Shown here: positions 26,220-35,689 of the stretch, in pieces
How positions within the stretch are numbered: the first letter of the stretch is position 1
Layout: each line of letters opens with the position of its first letter
Source: Cronobacter turicensis z3032
GTDB taxonomy: Bacteria > Pseudomonadota > Gammaproteobacteria > Enterobacterales > Enterobacteriaceae
Length of the DNA: 64,000 bases
Direction of reading: 5' to 3'
Assembly: GCA_000027065.2 (NCBI GenBank)
Contig: FN543093.2
Coordinates: 2,608,074 to 2,672,073 of the forward strand
Notes under the pieces: model-generated
Told to the model about the DNA's origin: nothing
The model's input: the letters and a program-made list of their open reading frames with translations, nothing else
Databases searched by the model: none
Translations under genes and position numbers: made by a program

Positions 26220-26238
26220 GCCCTGGTTGACCTCCGTT

Positions 26239-26928
26239 TCAGAACAATAAATGTTCTGCGCGTACAATCATCGACATACCAGAAGTCAGCTGTACACGGA
26301 CGCCATCTTTGGTAATTTCCTGCACGGTGGCGTCCATCGCGTTGTTGCCTGCTTTGACCTTAATGGCCTGGCCGACGCTAAGCGCCGTAATGTCAGACAC
26401 CGGAGTATGGCGCTCTTCACGCGCAGGGCGCGATGGTTTGGCGGCGGCAGGTTTAGCGGCGCGAGGTTTGCGCTCGGCGTTTTCCTGGCGACGCGGAGCC
26501 GGACGCGGCTTACGTTCACGACGCGCAGCGCCGTTCTCTTCGCCTTCAGCGCCTGCCGCTTCGCGTTTTTTCGCCTGCTGTTCGGCACGCTGCGCCTGAA
26601 CGCGGGCTTTCGCTTCTTCAAGCTGCTTGCGGGCGTGTTCAACGTGCTGTTCTTCCAGAACGCCGCACGGGTTGCCGTCGAGATCGACGCGCGTGGCACC
26701 GGGTTTGATGCCGTAAAGATAGCGCCAGCTCGACGTATAAAGACGTAATGCGGAACGAAGTTGCGTTTTGCTGAGGTTCATTTCGCCCTCAACACGCTCC
26801 ACCAGATCCTGAAAAATGCCGATCTTCAGAGGACGCGCTTCGCCTTCAGCACTGAAACACTGTGGAAAACGTTCGGCCAGAAAGGCGATAACTTCTTTAC
26901 TGCTATTCAACTTAGGTTGATTTTCCAT
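26239..26928 (-). CDS. proQ: RNA chaperone ProQ
   Basis: 229 residues (E. coli 232). A FinO-like N-terminal domain (about 5-120) that grips RNA 3' hairpins, a highly basic linker rich in Lys, Arg, Pro and Ala (about 120-175) and a C-terminal Tudor-like domain (about 180-229). ProQ binds many sRNAs and mRNA 3' ends and affects ProP levels. The gene is the first of proQ-prc. Confidence 0.96.
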   Translation of the reverse strand: MENQPKLNSSKEVIAFLAERFPQCFSAEGEARPLKIGIFQDLVERVEGEMNLSKTQLRSALRLYTSSWRYLYGIKPGATRVDLDGNPCGVLEEQHVEHARKQLEEAKARVQAQRAEQQAKKREAAGAEGEENGAARRERKPRPAPRRQENAERKPRAAKPAAAKPSRPAREERHTPVSDITALSVGQAIKVKAGNNAMDATVQEITKDGVRVQLTSGMSMIVRAEHLLF

Positions 26929-27028
26929 GAAATTTCCTGATTACAACGGATGTTGCCAACAAGCCGCAGGCATGAACAGGCGTCATTATAATGACGCCAT
27001 CCGTAAATGCCACGTTATCCGTTGCTTA

Positions 27029-27523
27029 TCATGCGACTGGCGCAAAGAATTTTTTAAAGTCGGTGGCGGCGATAACGGCTTCAAGCTGTTCTGTCAGGGT
27101 ACGCAGCCCCTGCTCGTCCTCAGCATCGAAGCGGTTAAAGACGGTGCTGTCGATATCCAGAACGCCGATAATCTGTCCGCCCGCGCGCAGCGGCAGTACG
27201 ATTTCAGCATTGCTGGAAGCGTCGCAGGCGATATGGCCGTCGAACGCATGCACGTCATCCACGCGCTGCACCTCACCGGTCGCGACCGCTGTACCGCATA
27301 CGCCGCGGCCGTAAGGGATACGCACACAGGCGATTTTGCCCTGGAACGGGCCGAGCACCAGCGTCTTGTCTTCGAGCAGGTAAAAACCCGCCCAGTTCAC
27401 GCCCTCAAGGCGTTCGAAGAGCAGCGCGCTGGTATTCGCGAGCGTCGCGAGAAAACTGGTTTCCCCTGCCATAAGGGATTGAAAATCGCGATTGAGTTCC
27501 GCGTAAAATTGTGTTTTGTTCAT
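27029..27523 (-). CDS. msrC: Free methionine-(R)-sulfoxide reductase
   Basis: 164 residues forming one GAF domain. The three redox cysteines of the family are at 66, 76 and 100, with the same 10- and 24-residue spacing as in E. coli MsrC (YebR). It reduces free L-methionine-R-sulfoxide with thioredoxin. It ends about 100 bp before proQ begins and is divergent from letA. Confidence 0.94.
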   Translation of the reverse strand: MNKTQFYAELNRDFQSLMAGETSFLATLANTSALLFERLEGVNWAGFYLLEDKTLVLGPFQGKIACVRIPYGRGVCGTAVATGEVQRVDDVHAFDGHIACDASSNAEIVLPLRAGGQIIGVLDIDSTVFNRFDAEDEQGLRTLTEQLEAVIAATDFKKFFAPVA

Positions 27524-27651
27524 TAATCCGATCGCTTTGTTGTCTTACTTACTCTGCCAGCCTACTAAAATAAGCATTAAATGCGCTCATGCTCAAGATT
27601 AATCATTTCATGAGTTACGATAACAGAATCATATAAAAACATGCTTCGCAC

Positions 27652-28935
27652 ATGGCACTCAAAACTCAACAGCTTGCTTCTGGCAAAAAACTGAACATTC
27701 ACGCCATCGGCGAGCCGTTGCCGATGGCACATTATCAGCGTTGTCCGCAATGCGATATCCTTTTTATGCTGCCCGTGGTGAAGTCGAACCAGACTGCGCA
27801 CTGCCCGCGCTGCGATGCAAAAATTCGCGACGGGCGCGACTGGTCATTAACCCGGCTGGCGGCGATGGCCATCACTATGCTGCTGTTGATGCCCTTCGCG
27901 TATAGCGAACCATTGCTGCGCCTGTATCTGCTCGGCACGCGCATCGACGCCAACCTTTTCCAGGGCATCTGGCAGATGACGCGCCAGGGCGATACCATCA
28001 CCGCCGCAATGGTGCTGTTCTGCTCGGTGGGTGCGCCCGCGACGCTGGTCGCCGCCATCGCCTATCTCTGGTTCGGCAATATTCTCGGCATGAATCTGCG
28101 CCCGGTGCTGCTGATGCTGGAGCGATTGCGGGAATGGGTGATGCTGGATATCTATCTGGTCGGTATCGGCGTTGCGTCCATTAAAGTTCGCGAATACGCC
28201 TGGCTTGAGCCGGGCATCGGGCTGCTCGCGTTTGTGGCGCTGGTGGTGTTGAGCGTGCTGACGCTGATTCATCTGAATGTTGAAGAGCTCTGGGAGCGAT
28301 TTTATCCCCAGCGCCCCGCCACGCGCTATCATGAGGATCTCCGCGTCTGTCTCGGCTGCCATTATACCGGCGTGCCGGATAACCGCGGGCGCTGCTCGCG
28401 CTGTCATATTCCGCTGCGCCGCCGTCGCCGTCAGAGTTTGCAGAAATGCTGGGCGGCGCTGATTGCCTCGATGGTCTTTCTGCTGCCCGCCAACCTGCTG
28501 CCTATCTCCATTATCTATATCAACGGCTCGCGCCAGGAAGATACGATCATGTCGGGTATCATCTCGCTGGCGCAGAGCAATATTCTGGTGGCAGGCGTAG
28601 TATTCGTCGCCAGTATTCTGGTGCCGTTCACCAAAGTGCTGGTGCTGCTGACGCTTTTAGTAAGCATTCATTTTAAATGTCAGCAGGGGTTGCGCGCGCG
28701 CGTGCTGATGTTACGCCTGGTGGCCTGGATTGGCCGCTGGTCGATGCTCGATCTGTTTGTGATTTCTCTTACGATGTCGCTGGTCAACCGTGATCAGCTG
28801 TTGTCGTTTGTCATGGGGCCGGCGGCGTTTTATTTCGGCGCGTCGGTGATTTTGACTATTCTTGCTGTTGAATGGCTGGACAGCCGCTTACTTTGGGACG
28901 CACATGAGTCAGGAAACGCCCGCTTCACAGACTGA
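27652..28935 (+). CDS. letA: Inner-membrane lipid-transport protein LetA (YebS)
   Basis: 427 residues, the E. coli length. Two PqiA-like modules, each with a zinc-ribbon-like cysteine pair (CPQC/CPRC near 32-55 and CLGC/CSRC near 230-252) followed by four membrane helices. LetA pairs with the MCE tube LetB to move phospholipids between inner and outer membranes. Its end overlaps the letB start by 32 nt, so they are coupled. Confidence 0.95.
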   Translation: MALKTQQLASGKKLNIHAIGEPLPMAHYQRCPQCDILFMLPVVKSNQTAHCPRCDAKIRDGRDWSLTRLAAMAITMLLLMPFAYSEPLLRLYLLGTRIDANLFQGIWQMTRQGDTITAAMVLFCSVGAPATLVAAIAYLWFGNILGMNLRPVLLMLERLREWVMLDIYLVGIGVASIKVREYAWLEPGIGLLAFVALVVLSVLTLIHLNVEELWERFYPQRPATRYHEDLRVCLGCHYTGVPDNRGRCSRCHIPLRRRRRQSLQKCWAALIASMVFLLPANLLPISIIYINGSRQEDTIMSGIISLAQSNILVAGVVFVASILVPFTKVLVLLTLLVSIHFKCQQGLRARVLMLRLVAWIGRWSMLDLFVISLTMSLVNRDQLLSFVMGPAAFYFGASVILTILAVEWLDSRLLWDAHESGNARFTD

Positions 28936-31537
28936 AGCGCGAATTAAAACAAAACGTCGCATCTCCCCGTTCTGGATCCTGCCCGTTATCGCGTTGATGA
29001 TAGCGTGCTGGCTTATCTGGACCACCTACGAGGAGCGAGGCACCACCGTGACTATCGACTTTATGTCCGCCGACGGCATCGTGGCCGGGCGCACGCCGGT
29101 GCGCTATCAGGGCGTCGAAGTCGGCACCGTACAGGATATTCGCCTGAGCGAAGATCTGAATAAAATCGAAGTCACGGTCAGTATCAAGAACGACATGAAA
29201 GACGCGCTGCGCGACCAGACGCAGTTCTGGCTGGTGACGCCCAAAGCGTCGCTGGCGGGCGTGTCCGGGCTGGATGCGCTGGTAGGCGGTAACTATATCG
29301 GCATGATGCCGGGCGAAGGCGAGCCGCGCGACCACTTCCGGGCGCTCGATACCCAGCCGAAATACCGTCTGAATACCGGCGAGCTGATGATCCATCTGCA
29401 CGCGCCGGACCTCGGCTCGCTCAACAGCGGCTCGCTGGTTTATTACCGTAAAATCCCGGTCGGCCGGGTGTATGACTACTCGATTAACACCGATAAACAG
29501 GGCGTCACTATCGACGTTATCATTGAGCGGCGCTTTACCAATCTGGTGAAAAAAGGCAGTCGCTTCTGGAACGTCTCCGGCGTGAAAACCAACATCGGGC
29601 TTAGCGGCGCCAAAGTGGAGCTGGAGAGCCTGGCGGCGCTGGTCAACGGGGCAATCGCCTTTGACTCGCCTGCGGATTCCGCTCATGCCGATCAGAACGA
29701 CACCTTCGGGCTGTATGAAGATCTCGCCCACAGCCAGCGCGGCGTGCTGGTGAAGCTCGATCTGCCTGGCGGTCAGGGTCTGAAAGAGAACGCCACCCCG
29801 CTGATGTATCAGGGGCTTGAAGTAGGCACGCTCACCAAACTCAATCTCAACCCTGGCGGCGCCGTTACCGGCGAACTGACGGTCGATCCGAGCGTAGTGA
29901 ATCTGCTGCGCGACGGCACGCGCATTGAGATGCACAGCCCCAAAATTTCGCTGAGTAATCCGGAAATCAGCACGCTGCTGACGGGCAGTACGCTGGAGCT
30001 GGTGCCGGGCGAAGGCCAGCCGCGTAATCATTTTGTCGTTCTGCCGGATGACAAAACGCCGCTGCAAAAGCCGGGCGTGCTGACGCTGACGCTGAACGCG
30101 CCGGAAAGTTACGGCATCGACGCCGGCCAGCCGGTGATCCTGCACGGCATTCAGATAGGCCAGGTGCTGGAGCGCTCGCTGACGGCCAAAGGCGTCAGCT
30201 TCGCGGTGGCGATTGATCCGCAGTACCGCGAGTTGCTCAAAGGCGACAGTAAATTTGTGGTTAACAGCCGCGTGGATGTGAAAGTCGGTCTCGATGGCGT
30301 GGAGTTTCTCGGCGCCAGCGCCAGCGAATGGCTGAGCGGCGGTATTCGCGTGCTGCCGGGCGCTAAAGGCGAGATGAAAAACGACTATCCGCTCTACGCG
30401 AATCTGGAAAAAGCGGTCGAAAACAGTTTAAGCGACATGCCAACCACGACGCTGACGCTGACCGCCGAAAGCCTGCCGGACGTCCAGGCCGGGTCGGTGG
30501 TGTTGTACCGTAAATTCGAGGTGGGCGAAGTCATTACCGTGCGCCCGCGCACCAACGCCTTTGATATCGAAGTGCATATCAAACCGGAGTACCGCAAGCT
30601 GCTCACGCCGAACAGCGTCTTCTGGGCCGAAGGCGGCGCGAAAGTGCAGCTCAACGGCAGCGGATTGACGGTACAGGCCTCGCCGCTCTCCCGCGCGCTC
30701 AAAGGCGCCATCAGCTTTGATAATCTCAACGGCGCCAGCGCAGGTCTTGGCGAAAAAGACAAGCGCACGCTCTACCCGTCGGAAACCGCCGCCCGCGCGG
30801 TGGGCAGTCAGATAACGCTGCACGCGTTTGATGCCGGGAAGATCGCGCCGGACATGCCGATTCGCTATCTTGGTATTAACATCGGCCAGATTGAATCGCT
30901 GAAGCTCCTCACCGATCGCAACGAAGTGCAGGCGACGGCGGTGCTCTACCCCGAATATGTAAATACCTTCGCGCGCGCCGGCACGCGGTTCTCGGTCGTC
31001 ACGCCGCAGATCTCCGCCGCGGGCGTCGAGAATCTCGACACCATCCTGCAACCCTACATCAACGTTGAGCCAGGCCGCGGGCCGGGCCGCCGTAGTTTTG
31101 AACTGCAGGAAGCAACGATAACCGATTCCCGCTACCTCGACGGCCTGAGCATTACCGTGGAAGCGCCGGAAGCCGGTTCGCTGAATATCGGCACGCCGGT
31201 GTTGTTCCGCGGCATCGAAGTGGGCACGGTGACCGGGATGTCGCTTGGCAGCATGTCCGATCGCGTGATGGTGGCGATGCGCATCAGCAAGCGCTATCAG
31301 CACCTCGTGCGCGAGAACTCGGTGTTCTGGCTCGCCTCCGGCTACAGCCTGAACTTCGGGCTGGTGGGCGGCGTGGTGAAAACCGGCACGTTTAACCAGT
31401 TCATTCGCGGCGGCATCGCGTTCGCCACCCCGCCCGAAACGCCGCTCGCGCCGAAAGCGCAGGCCGGTAAGCACTTCCTGCTGCAGGATGGCGAGCCGAA
31501 AGAGTGGCGTCAGTGGGGCACTGCCCTTCCCCGTTAA
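28904..31537 (+). CDS. letB: MCE-domain intermembrane lipid tunnel LetB (YebT)
   Basis: 877 residues, the E. coli length. One N-terminal helix (about 22-43) anchors it; the rest is seven tandem MCE domains, visible as recurring G-x-P-V-R-Y-x-G-V-E-V-G-type segments (for example [63 protein letters not shown]). The homohexamer forms a stacked-ring channel across the periplasm. The start at 28904 lies inside letA; the frame is open from 28862, but MSQETPA matches the homologue start. Confidence 0.95.
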   Translation: MSQETPASQTEARIKTKRRISPFWILPVIALMIACWLIWTTYEERGTTVTIDFMSADGIVAGRTPVRYQGVEVGTVQDIRLSEDLNKIEVTVSIKNDMKDALRDQTQFWLVTPKASLAGVSGLDALVGGNYIGMMPGEGEPRDHFRALDTQPKYRLNTGELMIHLHAPDLGSLNSGSLVYYRKIPVGRVYDYSINTDKQGVTIDVIIERRFTNLVKKGSRFWNVSGVKTNIGLSGAKVELESLAALVNGAIAFDSPADSAHADQNDTFGLYEDLAHSQRGVLVKLDLPGGQGLKENATPLMYQGLEVGTLTKLNLNPGGAVTGELTVDPSVVNLLRDGTRIEMHSPKISLSNPEISTLLTGSTLELVPGEGQPRNHFVVLPDDKTPLQKPGVLTLTLNAPESYGIDAGQPVILHGIQIGQVLERSLTAKGVSFAVAIDPQYRELLKGDSKFVVNSRVDVKVGLDGVEFLGASASEWLSGGIRVLPGAKGEMKNDYPLYANLEKAVENSLSDMPTTTLTLTAESLPDVQAGSVVLYRKFEVGEVITVRPRTNAFDIEVHIKPEYRKLLTPNSVFWAEGGAKVQLNGSGLTVQASPLSRALKGAISFDNLNGASAGLGEKDKRTLYPSETAARAVGSQITLHAFDAGKIAPDMPIRYLGINIGQIESLKLLTDRNEVQATAVLYPEYVNTFARAGTRFSVVTPQISAAGVENLDTILQPYINVEPGRGPGRRSFELQEATITDSRYLDGLSITVEAPEAGSLNIGTPVLFRGIEVGTVTGMSLGSMSDRVMVAMRISKRYQHLVRENSVFWLASGYSLNFGLVGGVVKTGTFNQFIRGGIAFATPPETPLAPKAQAGKHFLLQDGEPKEWRQWGTALPR

Positions 31538-31543
31538 CGCCCG

Positions 31544-31569
31544 CGCCCCGGTGTCACGCCGGGGCGTTT
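31544..31569 (+). terminator. Weak terminator of letAB
   Basis: CGCCCCGG (31544-31551) pairs with CCGGGGCG (31559-31566), loop TGTCACG, followed by only three T. It lies 6 nt after the letB stop; a -10-like TTACACT follows before rsmF. Confidence 0.6.
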
Positions 31570-31613
31570 GTGTTACACTTCGCGCCCTCTTTTTCTGCCC
31601 GCTGAGGTGTCCC

Positions 31614-33056
31614 GTGGCGCAATCCGGTTCTGTCTGCCTTCCTGAAGCTTTCCTTGATGTTATGCGTGACGCGATGCCCGCCGGGCTTGCGATGGACGAT
31701 TTCATCGCCGCCTGCCAGCGCCCGTTGCGTCGCAGCATCCGCGTCAACACCCTGAAAATCAGTGTTGAGGCGTTTCTTGCGCAGGTCGCGCCTTATGGCT
31801 GGCAGTTAACGCCAGTGCCGTGGTGCCCGGAAGGCTTCTGGATCGAACGCGAGGACGAGGACGCGCTGCCGCTCGGCAGCACCGCCGAGCACTTAAGCGG
31901 CCAGTTTTATATTCAGGAAGCAAGCTCCATGCTGCCGGTGGCGGCGCTGTTCGCCGACAACAACGCGCCCGCGCGGGTGATGGATGTGGCGGCGGCCCCC
32001 GGCTCAAAAACCACGCAGATCGCCGCGCTGATGCAAAACCAGGGCTTTATTCTCGCCAACGAATACTCCGCCAGCCGGGTTAAAGTCCTGCACGCGAATA
32101 TCAGCCGCTGCGGTATTCGCAATGTCGGGTTGACCCATTTTGACGGCCGCGTTTTCGGCGCCGCGCTGCCGGAACAGTTCGACGCCATTCTGCTGGACGC
32201 GCCCTGCTCCGGCGAAGGCGTTGTCAGAAAAGATCCGGATGCGCTGCGCAACTGGTCGCCGCAAAGCAATCAGGAAATCGCCGCCACCCAGCGCGAGCTT
32301 ATCGACAGCGCGTTCCATGCGCTCGCCCCCGGCGGCACGCTGGTCTACTCCACCTGCACGCTAAACCGCGAAGAGAACCAGGAGACGGTGCGCTGGTTGC
32401 TGGCGCGCTACCCGCAGGCCGTGGAAGTGCTCTCGCTTGAAGCGCTCTTCCCGGGCGCCGACGCGGCGCTGACCGAAGAAGGCTTTCTGCATGTCTTCCC
32501 GCAGATTTACGACTGCGAAGGTTTTTTTGTCGCACGACTGCGTAAAACCGCGGGCGTCGAGCCGCTGCCCGCGCCGACCTACAAAGTGGGCGCCTTCCCC
32601 TTCGCGCCGATGAAAACCCGTGAGGCGCAGGCGGTCATCACTGCGGCCAGCAAAGTCGGGCTCGCCTGGGACGAGACGCTGGCCCTGTGGCAGCGCGATA
32701 AAGAGATCTGGCTTTTCCCGCAGGCGTTTACGCCGTTCATTGGCAAGGTGCGCTTTTCCCGCACTGGCATTCGACTGGCTGAGGTCCATAATAAAGGGTA
32801 CCGCTGGCAGCATGAAGCCGTAGTGGCGCTGGCCGGAAGCGATAACCCACTGGCCTTTGAGCTGACCGCCGAAGAGGCTCAGGAGTGGTATCGCGGGCGC
32901 GATGTCTGGCCACAGACGGCGCCGGATACCGATGACGTGATTGTCACTTTCCAGCATCAGCCGCTGGGGCTTGCCAAAAAAGTGGGCAGCCGACTGAAGA
33001 ACAGTTATCCACGCGAGCTGGTGCGCGACGGCGTCTTGTTCGGCGCGCCGCTGTAA
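31614..33056 (+). CDS. rsmF: 16S rRNA (cytosine-1407-C5)-methyltransferase
   Basis: 480 residues (E. coli 479). Rossmann methyltransferase of the RsmB/NOP2 type with [12 protein letters not shown] (SAM binding), DAPCSGEG (catalytic Cys) and STCTLN (second Cys), then a C-terminal PUA-like region. Methylates C1407 of 16S rRNA. The start is a GTG at 31614, with GAGGT 6 nt upstream; it matches the position of E. coli MAQ. The frame is open far upstream but into letB. It is the first of the rsmF-yebV pair. Confidence 0.94.
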   Translation: MAQSGSVCLPEAFLDVMRDAMPAGLAMDDFIAACQRPLRRSIRVNTLKISVEAFLAQVAPYGWQLTPVPWCPEGFWIEREDEDALPLGSTAEHLSGQFYIQEASSMLPVAALFADNNAPARVMDVAAAPGSKTTQIAALMQNQGFILANEYSASRVKVLHANISRCGIRNVGLTHFDGRVFGAALPEQFDAILLDAPCSGEGVVRKDPDALRNWSPQSNQEIAATQRELIDSAFHALAPGGTLVYSTCTLNREENQETVRWLLARYPQAVEVLSLEALFPGADAALTEEGFLHVFPQIYDCEGFFVARLRKTAGVEPLPAPTYKVGAFPFAPMKTREAQAVITAASKVGLAWDETLALWQRDKEIWLFPQAFTPFIGKVRFSRTGIRLAEVHNKGYRWQHEAVVALAGSDNPLAFELTAEEAQEWYRGRDVWPQTAPDTDDVIVTFQHQPLGLAKKVGSRLKNSYPRELVRDGVLFGAPL

Positions 33057-33105
33057 GGCGCGCAAAAAATCACCAACGCATTTTTGGCATTTCTTGCGCT
33101 TTGGA

Positions 33106-33115
33106 CTACGCTTAA
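33106..33115 (+). promoter_or_regulatory. Sigma-S-type -10 element upstream of yebV
   Basis: CTACGCTTAA matches the extended sigma-S -10 pattern CTAYRCTTAA exactly and lies 52 nt before the yebV start. Confidence 0.55.
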
Positions 33116-33167
33116 CGGTGGGGCCTGACTGGTCATACCACCTGTGTACTGTCTGAGGGAGAACGTT

Positions 33168-33407
33168 ATGTCAAAAACCAGCGTAAAAATCGGCACTTTC
33201 GAGATAGATGATGCAGAGCTGCACGGCAACGCGCCTGGCGAGCGCAAACTGAGCATTCCCTGTAAATCGGATCCGGATCTCTGCATGCAGCTTGATGCCT
33301 GGGACGCCGAAACCAGTATTCCTGCCGTCCTGAACGGCGAACACTCTGTGCTATACCGCGAACATTACGATCAACAAGCTGATGCCTGGATCATGCGCCT
33401 TGCCTGA
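33168..33407 (+). CDS. yebV: YebV, small conserved cytoplasmic protein
   Basis: 79 residues (E. coli 78). Conserved throughout, including IPCKSDPDLCMQLDAWDAET, cut here as IPCKSDPDLCMQ and LDAWDAETSIPA, and a C-terminal DAWIMRLA. Two cysteines seven residues apart. Function unknown. ATG at 33168 is preferred over an in-frame ATG eight codons earlier because GGGAG lies just before it and homologues start MSKT. A sigma-S-like -10 lies upstream. Confidence 0.92.
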   Translation: MSKTSVKIGTFEIDDAELHGNAPGERKLSIPCKSDPDLCMQLDAWDAETSIPAVLNGEHSVLYREHYDQQADAWIMRLA

Positions 33408-33416
33408 TTCAAAAAG

Positions 33417-33448
33417 AACCCGTCGCTGAAGGCGGGTTATTTATTTAC
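33417..33448 (+). terminator. Terminator of yebV
   Basis: AACCCGTC (33417-33424) pairs with GGCGGGTT (33431-33438), one G-U pair, loop GCTGAA, followed by the T-rich ATTTATTTA. Confidence 0.65.
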
Positions 33449-33494
33449 GCCCTCTGATTCAGAACCTTCGGTTTTCCCTTCGCCCTCGCTTCTC

Positions 33495-33504
33495 CTACAC
33501 TTAT
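33495..33504 (+). promoter_or_regulatory. Sigma-S-type -10 element upstream of yebW
   Basis: CTACACTTAT matches the extended sigma-S -10 pattern CTAYRCTTAA at nine of ten positions, 27 nt before the yebW start. Confidence 0.5.
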
Positions 33505-33531
33505 ACCAAACGTTGTCACTCAGAGGACGCC

Positions 33532-33723
33532 ATGTTCGCTCTGGTTTTATTTGTTTGTTATCTGGATGGCGGTTGCGATGACATCGTCGTGGATGTGTTC
33601 AATACGGAACAGCAGTGTCTGAAAGCGATGGATGAGCAACGGATGCGCCATGGAGGCTGCTATCCGGTTGAAGATTTTATTGATGGCTTCTGGCGCCCGG
33701 CGCGGGAGTACAGCGATTTCTGA
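33532..33723 (+). CDS. yebW: YebW, small conserved protein
   Basis: 63 residues, the E. coli length. A hydrophobic start (MFALVLFVCYLDGGC), four cysteines (9, 15, 28 and 43, by the order CYL, GGC, QQC, GGC) and a conserved C-terminal FIDGFWRPA. The cysteine content and hydrophobic start may mean export, but no clean signal peptide is seen. Function unknown. Its stop abuts the convergent pphA stop. Confidence 0.92.
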   Translation: MFALVLFVCYLDGGCDDIVVDVFNTEQQCLKAMDEQRMRHGGCYPVEDFIDGFWRPAREYSDF

Positions 33724-34368
33724 TCACTGCACGCGAATCAGCGTCAGTGGATTGCCGAAGACCGCGCCGGTATCAATATAATGCAGATTCCCGCCGATAA
33801 GCGGTTCGCGCAGCGGCGTGTGACCAAAATAGAACGCGTCCGCGCCCTGGATATCCTCTTCTTCCCCCGCCAATACCCGGTTTATTCTCGTCCGGCTCCA
33901 GACCACGGCGTGTTCATCAAGCGCCTGCTCCCATACATAGCGCGACGCCGGATAATCGGCGTGCGCCACTACGATTAACCTGTCGTGACTTTGCAGCTCA
34001 ATGACCAGCGGCAGTTCGCGCGCTTTAGCGAGCTGCGCCTGAGCCTCCTGCTTCGCCACGTCAGAGAGCCCGAAATACCAGTTGCCGCCGTTGATCGCCC
34101 ACAGCGCGTTATCGCCAGTGTCGAGCGCCTCCAGCGCCATCGCCTCGTGATTGCCGCGCACCGCAAAAAACCAGCGTTTACCGATAAGCCGCAGACAGCC
34201 CAGGCTGTCGGGGCCGCGATCGATTACATCGCCGACCGAAATCAGCGCATCGACGCGCGGGTCAAAACGTTCGCGCCTGAGCGTGCTGACCAGCGCCTGC
34301 AAACAACCGTGCAGATCGCCCACGATATATATGTGCCGCCACGCCGCGCCGTCGATTCGCTGATACAT
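33724..34368 (-). CDS. pphA: Serine/threonine protein phosphatase 1
   Basis: 214 residues (E. coli PphA 218). The PPP-family metallophosphatase motifs are in order: GDLHG (about 18-22), GDVIDRGPDS (about 46-55) and RGNHE (about 71-75), with histidines further on in VVAHADYP and YFGHTP. Two Mn2+ ions are expected. In E. coli PrpA/PphA affects the CpxAR and heat-shock misfolding signal. Convergent with yebW. Confidence 0.93.
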   Translation of the reverse strand: MYQRIDGAAWRHIYIVGDLHGCLQALVSTLRRERFDPRVDALISVGDVIDRGPDSLGCLRLIGKRWFFAVRGNHEAMALEALDTGDNALWAINGGNWYFGLSDVAKQEAQAQLAKARELPLVIELQSHDRLIVVAHADYPASRYVWEQALDEHAVVWSRTRINRVLAGEEEDIQGADAFYFGHTPLREPLIGGNLHYIDTGAVFGNPLTLIRVQ

Positions 34369-34565
34369 CGCCTGCTCCTCTGGTTATCAGGCAAGTATAG
34401 CGCTGCGCGCCATGCCGTATGGCACTTTACCCGGCGATACTCTCGCTGGCGTGTTGTCCTTGCGCCCATCGCACCAACCAAAAGTATGTTGTAACTAATG
34501 ACCACACGTAAAATAGCCGTTGTCTCATTAATTCGTGGCAGGACGCTTACCCGGCTACGGATGTT

Positions 34566-34575
34566 CTATGCTTAA
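34566..34575 (+). promoter_or_regulatory. Sigma-S-type -10 element before the 32-codon ORF
   Basis: CTATGCTTAA matches the extended sigma-S -10 pattern exactly. It ends 25 nt before the GTG of the small ORF at 34601 and 13 nt before that ORF's ribosome site. Confidence 0.5.
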
Positions 34576-34600
34576 GAAAAGCAACGTCGGGAGGTGTCCT

Positions 34601-34699
34601 GTGAACATTTTTACTCACGAAGCTATCGTCAGTTTTATCGGATGCGTGGTGGCGGCGATTTTTATGCTCTGGCTGTTTAGCCGCAAGCACGATAAATAG
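34601..34699 (+). CDS. Small single-helix membrane protein, 32 residues
   Basis: Not recognised. A GTG-started 32-codon ORF with a very good ribosome site (GGGAGG, 34589-34594, spacer 6 nt). It encodes a short start (MNIFTHEAI), one hydrophobic helix (about 9-26) and a charged end (FSRKHDK). The end resembles that of the Mg2+-response protein MgtS (FSHKWDD), which may be chance. A sigma-S-like -10 precedes it. Good start signals, a helix-plus-charged-tail design and its own promoter make it a credible gene, although no homologue was recalled at this spot. Confidence 0.6.
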   Translation: MNIFTHEAIVSFIGCVVAAIFMLWLFSRKHDK

Positions 34700-34720
34700 C
34701 CCTGCACGCGTCAGGCCGGT

Positions 34721-34813
34721 TTACCACAGCCCCATAACGGATGAGGCGCCGGCCAGTTCACGCAGCGCGTCGAGTGTCAGAAGCAGGCCAAAAACATAGA
34801 TAAACGGATTCAT
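34721..34813 (-). CDS. Small hydrophobic protein, 30 residues
   Basis: Not recognised. An ATG-started 30-codon ORF with AGGAG (reverse complement at 34823-34827) 9 nt upstream and a -10-like TATAGT (reverse complement at 34843-34848) above that. The sequence begins MNPFIYVFGLLLTLDALREL and ends VMGLW: a hydrophobic N-terminal stretch followed by a short amphipathic part. It converges on the 32-codon ORF, with 21 bp between the stops. Signals for translation are good; conservation has to decide. Confidence 0.5.
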   Translation of the reverse strand: MNPFIYVFGLLLTLDALRELAGASSVMGLW

Positions 34814-35094
34814 CGGGATTAACTCCTTGTTTTCCTTCTTCCACTATACTTCATCCCTTAGCCTGCTACCGGTTCGCTCTCACAAATCCACCAGATTTGG
34901 TGGGCAAAAATCCTTCAGTCTGCAACCCGCGCCAGATGAAACCGCGCCTCGTACCGCTGGCGTGCCTGTGCCGCCGTGATGGTTTTAACGGTGGCGATAA
35001 AAAAGCCTGGACGACGATACCGCAGCCTGTGTTATGGTTGAGGCAGGAAGGTAAAGCGGAAGTTATGGATGAACGCGCGACCCTTCCCCTGGAC

Positions 35095-35197
35095 AAAAAA
35101 AGACCGAATACGATTCCTGTATTCGGTCCAGGGAAATGGCTCTTGGGAGAGAGCCGTGCGCTAAAAGTTGGCATTAATGCAGGCTCAGTCGCCTTGC
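35095..35197 (-). ncRNA. sdsR: Small regulatory RNA SdsR (RyeB)
   Basis: On the minus strand the RNA begins GCAAGGCGACTGAGCC (from 35197) and matches E. coli/Salmonella SdsR almost base for base, ending in a GACCGAATAC/GTATTCGGTC hairpin (about 35128-35102) and seven T. The extended sigma-S -10 CTATTCTTAA (35210-35201) places the start at 35197. SdsR accumulates in stationary phase, binds Hfq and represses targets such as mutS and tolC-related genes. Confidence 0.95.
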
Positions 35198-35280
35198 CTT
35201 TTAAGAATAGATGACGACACCAGCTTTTCCAGTCTGCGACCAAACTCGCAGCAAAAAGCGGTAAGAACGTCATAAAAAAG

Positions 35281-35321
35281 AAAAACCGCAACGCGCCTTG
35301 CTGCGCTGTTGCGGTTTTTTT
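35281..35321. terminator. Strong bidirectional terminator between ryeA and yebY
   Basis: AAAAACCGCAAC (35281-35292) pairs with GTTGCGGTTTTT (35308-35319), with inner GCGC/GCGC pairing. It can end RyeA on the plus strand and yebY-copDC on the minus strand. Confidence 0.88.
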
Positions 35322-35336
35322 ATGCGTGGCAGGAAA

Positions 35337-35675
35337 TTAGCAGAGTTTCTGCGCGCGCTCGATAAACGGCGCCAGGCTCATCTTCTGCCCCGGATGCGCC
35401 GGATCGTCAATCTGAATGACTGAAATCGGCTGGCCGGTTACTTTCCCCTGCGCCAGCTGTTTTTCAGCGATGTCGTTCAGCGGATACTGCATCAGCGTGC
35501 TGGGATTGATAGCAAACAGCGCATCGCCCGGACGGCACGCGAGCATCACCTCCTCACGGTTGAACGCCCATTTGTCTTTGCCTATCTCATAGCGGCTGAC
35601 CGTAATAATCTGCGGCGCGGCGAGAGCCATGCCGGAACAAGAGAGCATCAGCAGCGCAAGCAGCGATTTCTTCAT
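35337..35675 (-). CDS. yebY: YebY, periplasmic DUF2511 protein
   Basis: 112 residues (E. coli 113). A signal peptide (1-19, ending GMALA) and a mature part with two cysteines (in LACRPGD and at the C-terminal end KLC) likely to form a disulfide. Function unknown; it is consistently linked to the copper genes copC and copD, which lie 14 nt upstream, and in E. coli the three respond to copper together. Confidence 0.92.
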   Translation of the reverse strand: MKKSLLALLMLSCSGMALAAPQIITVSRYEIGKDKWAFNREEVMLACRPGDALFAINPSTLMQYPLNDIAEKQLAQGKVTGQPISVIQIDDPAHPGQKMSLAPFIERAQKLC

Positions 35676-35689
35676 TTATTTCTCACCCG

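Larger units (their letters stand above)
35060..35323 (+). ncRNA. ryeA: RyeA (SraC), antisense RNA opposite SdsR
   Basis: E. coli encodes a roughly 250-nt RNA, RyeA, on the strand opposite SdsR between pphA and yebY. The same locus here has the SdsR complement followed by a strong terminator ending near 35321 in the plus direction, so an RNA of that size would begin near 35070. The start is an estimate; I see no clear promoter. SdsR and RyeA pair and trigger RNase III cleavage in E. coli. Confidence 0.55.

Noticed and set aside
26251..26748. Long antisense open frames opposite proQ, prc, edd, aspS and other genes
   Set aside because: In G/C-rich genes the complementary frames stay open by codon bias. 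They lack ribosome sites and family signatures, and lie opposite well-identified proteins.
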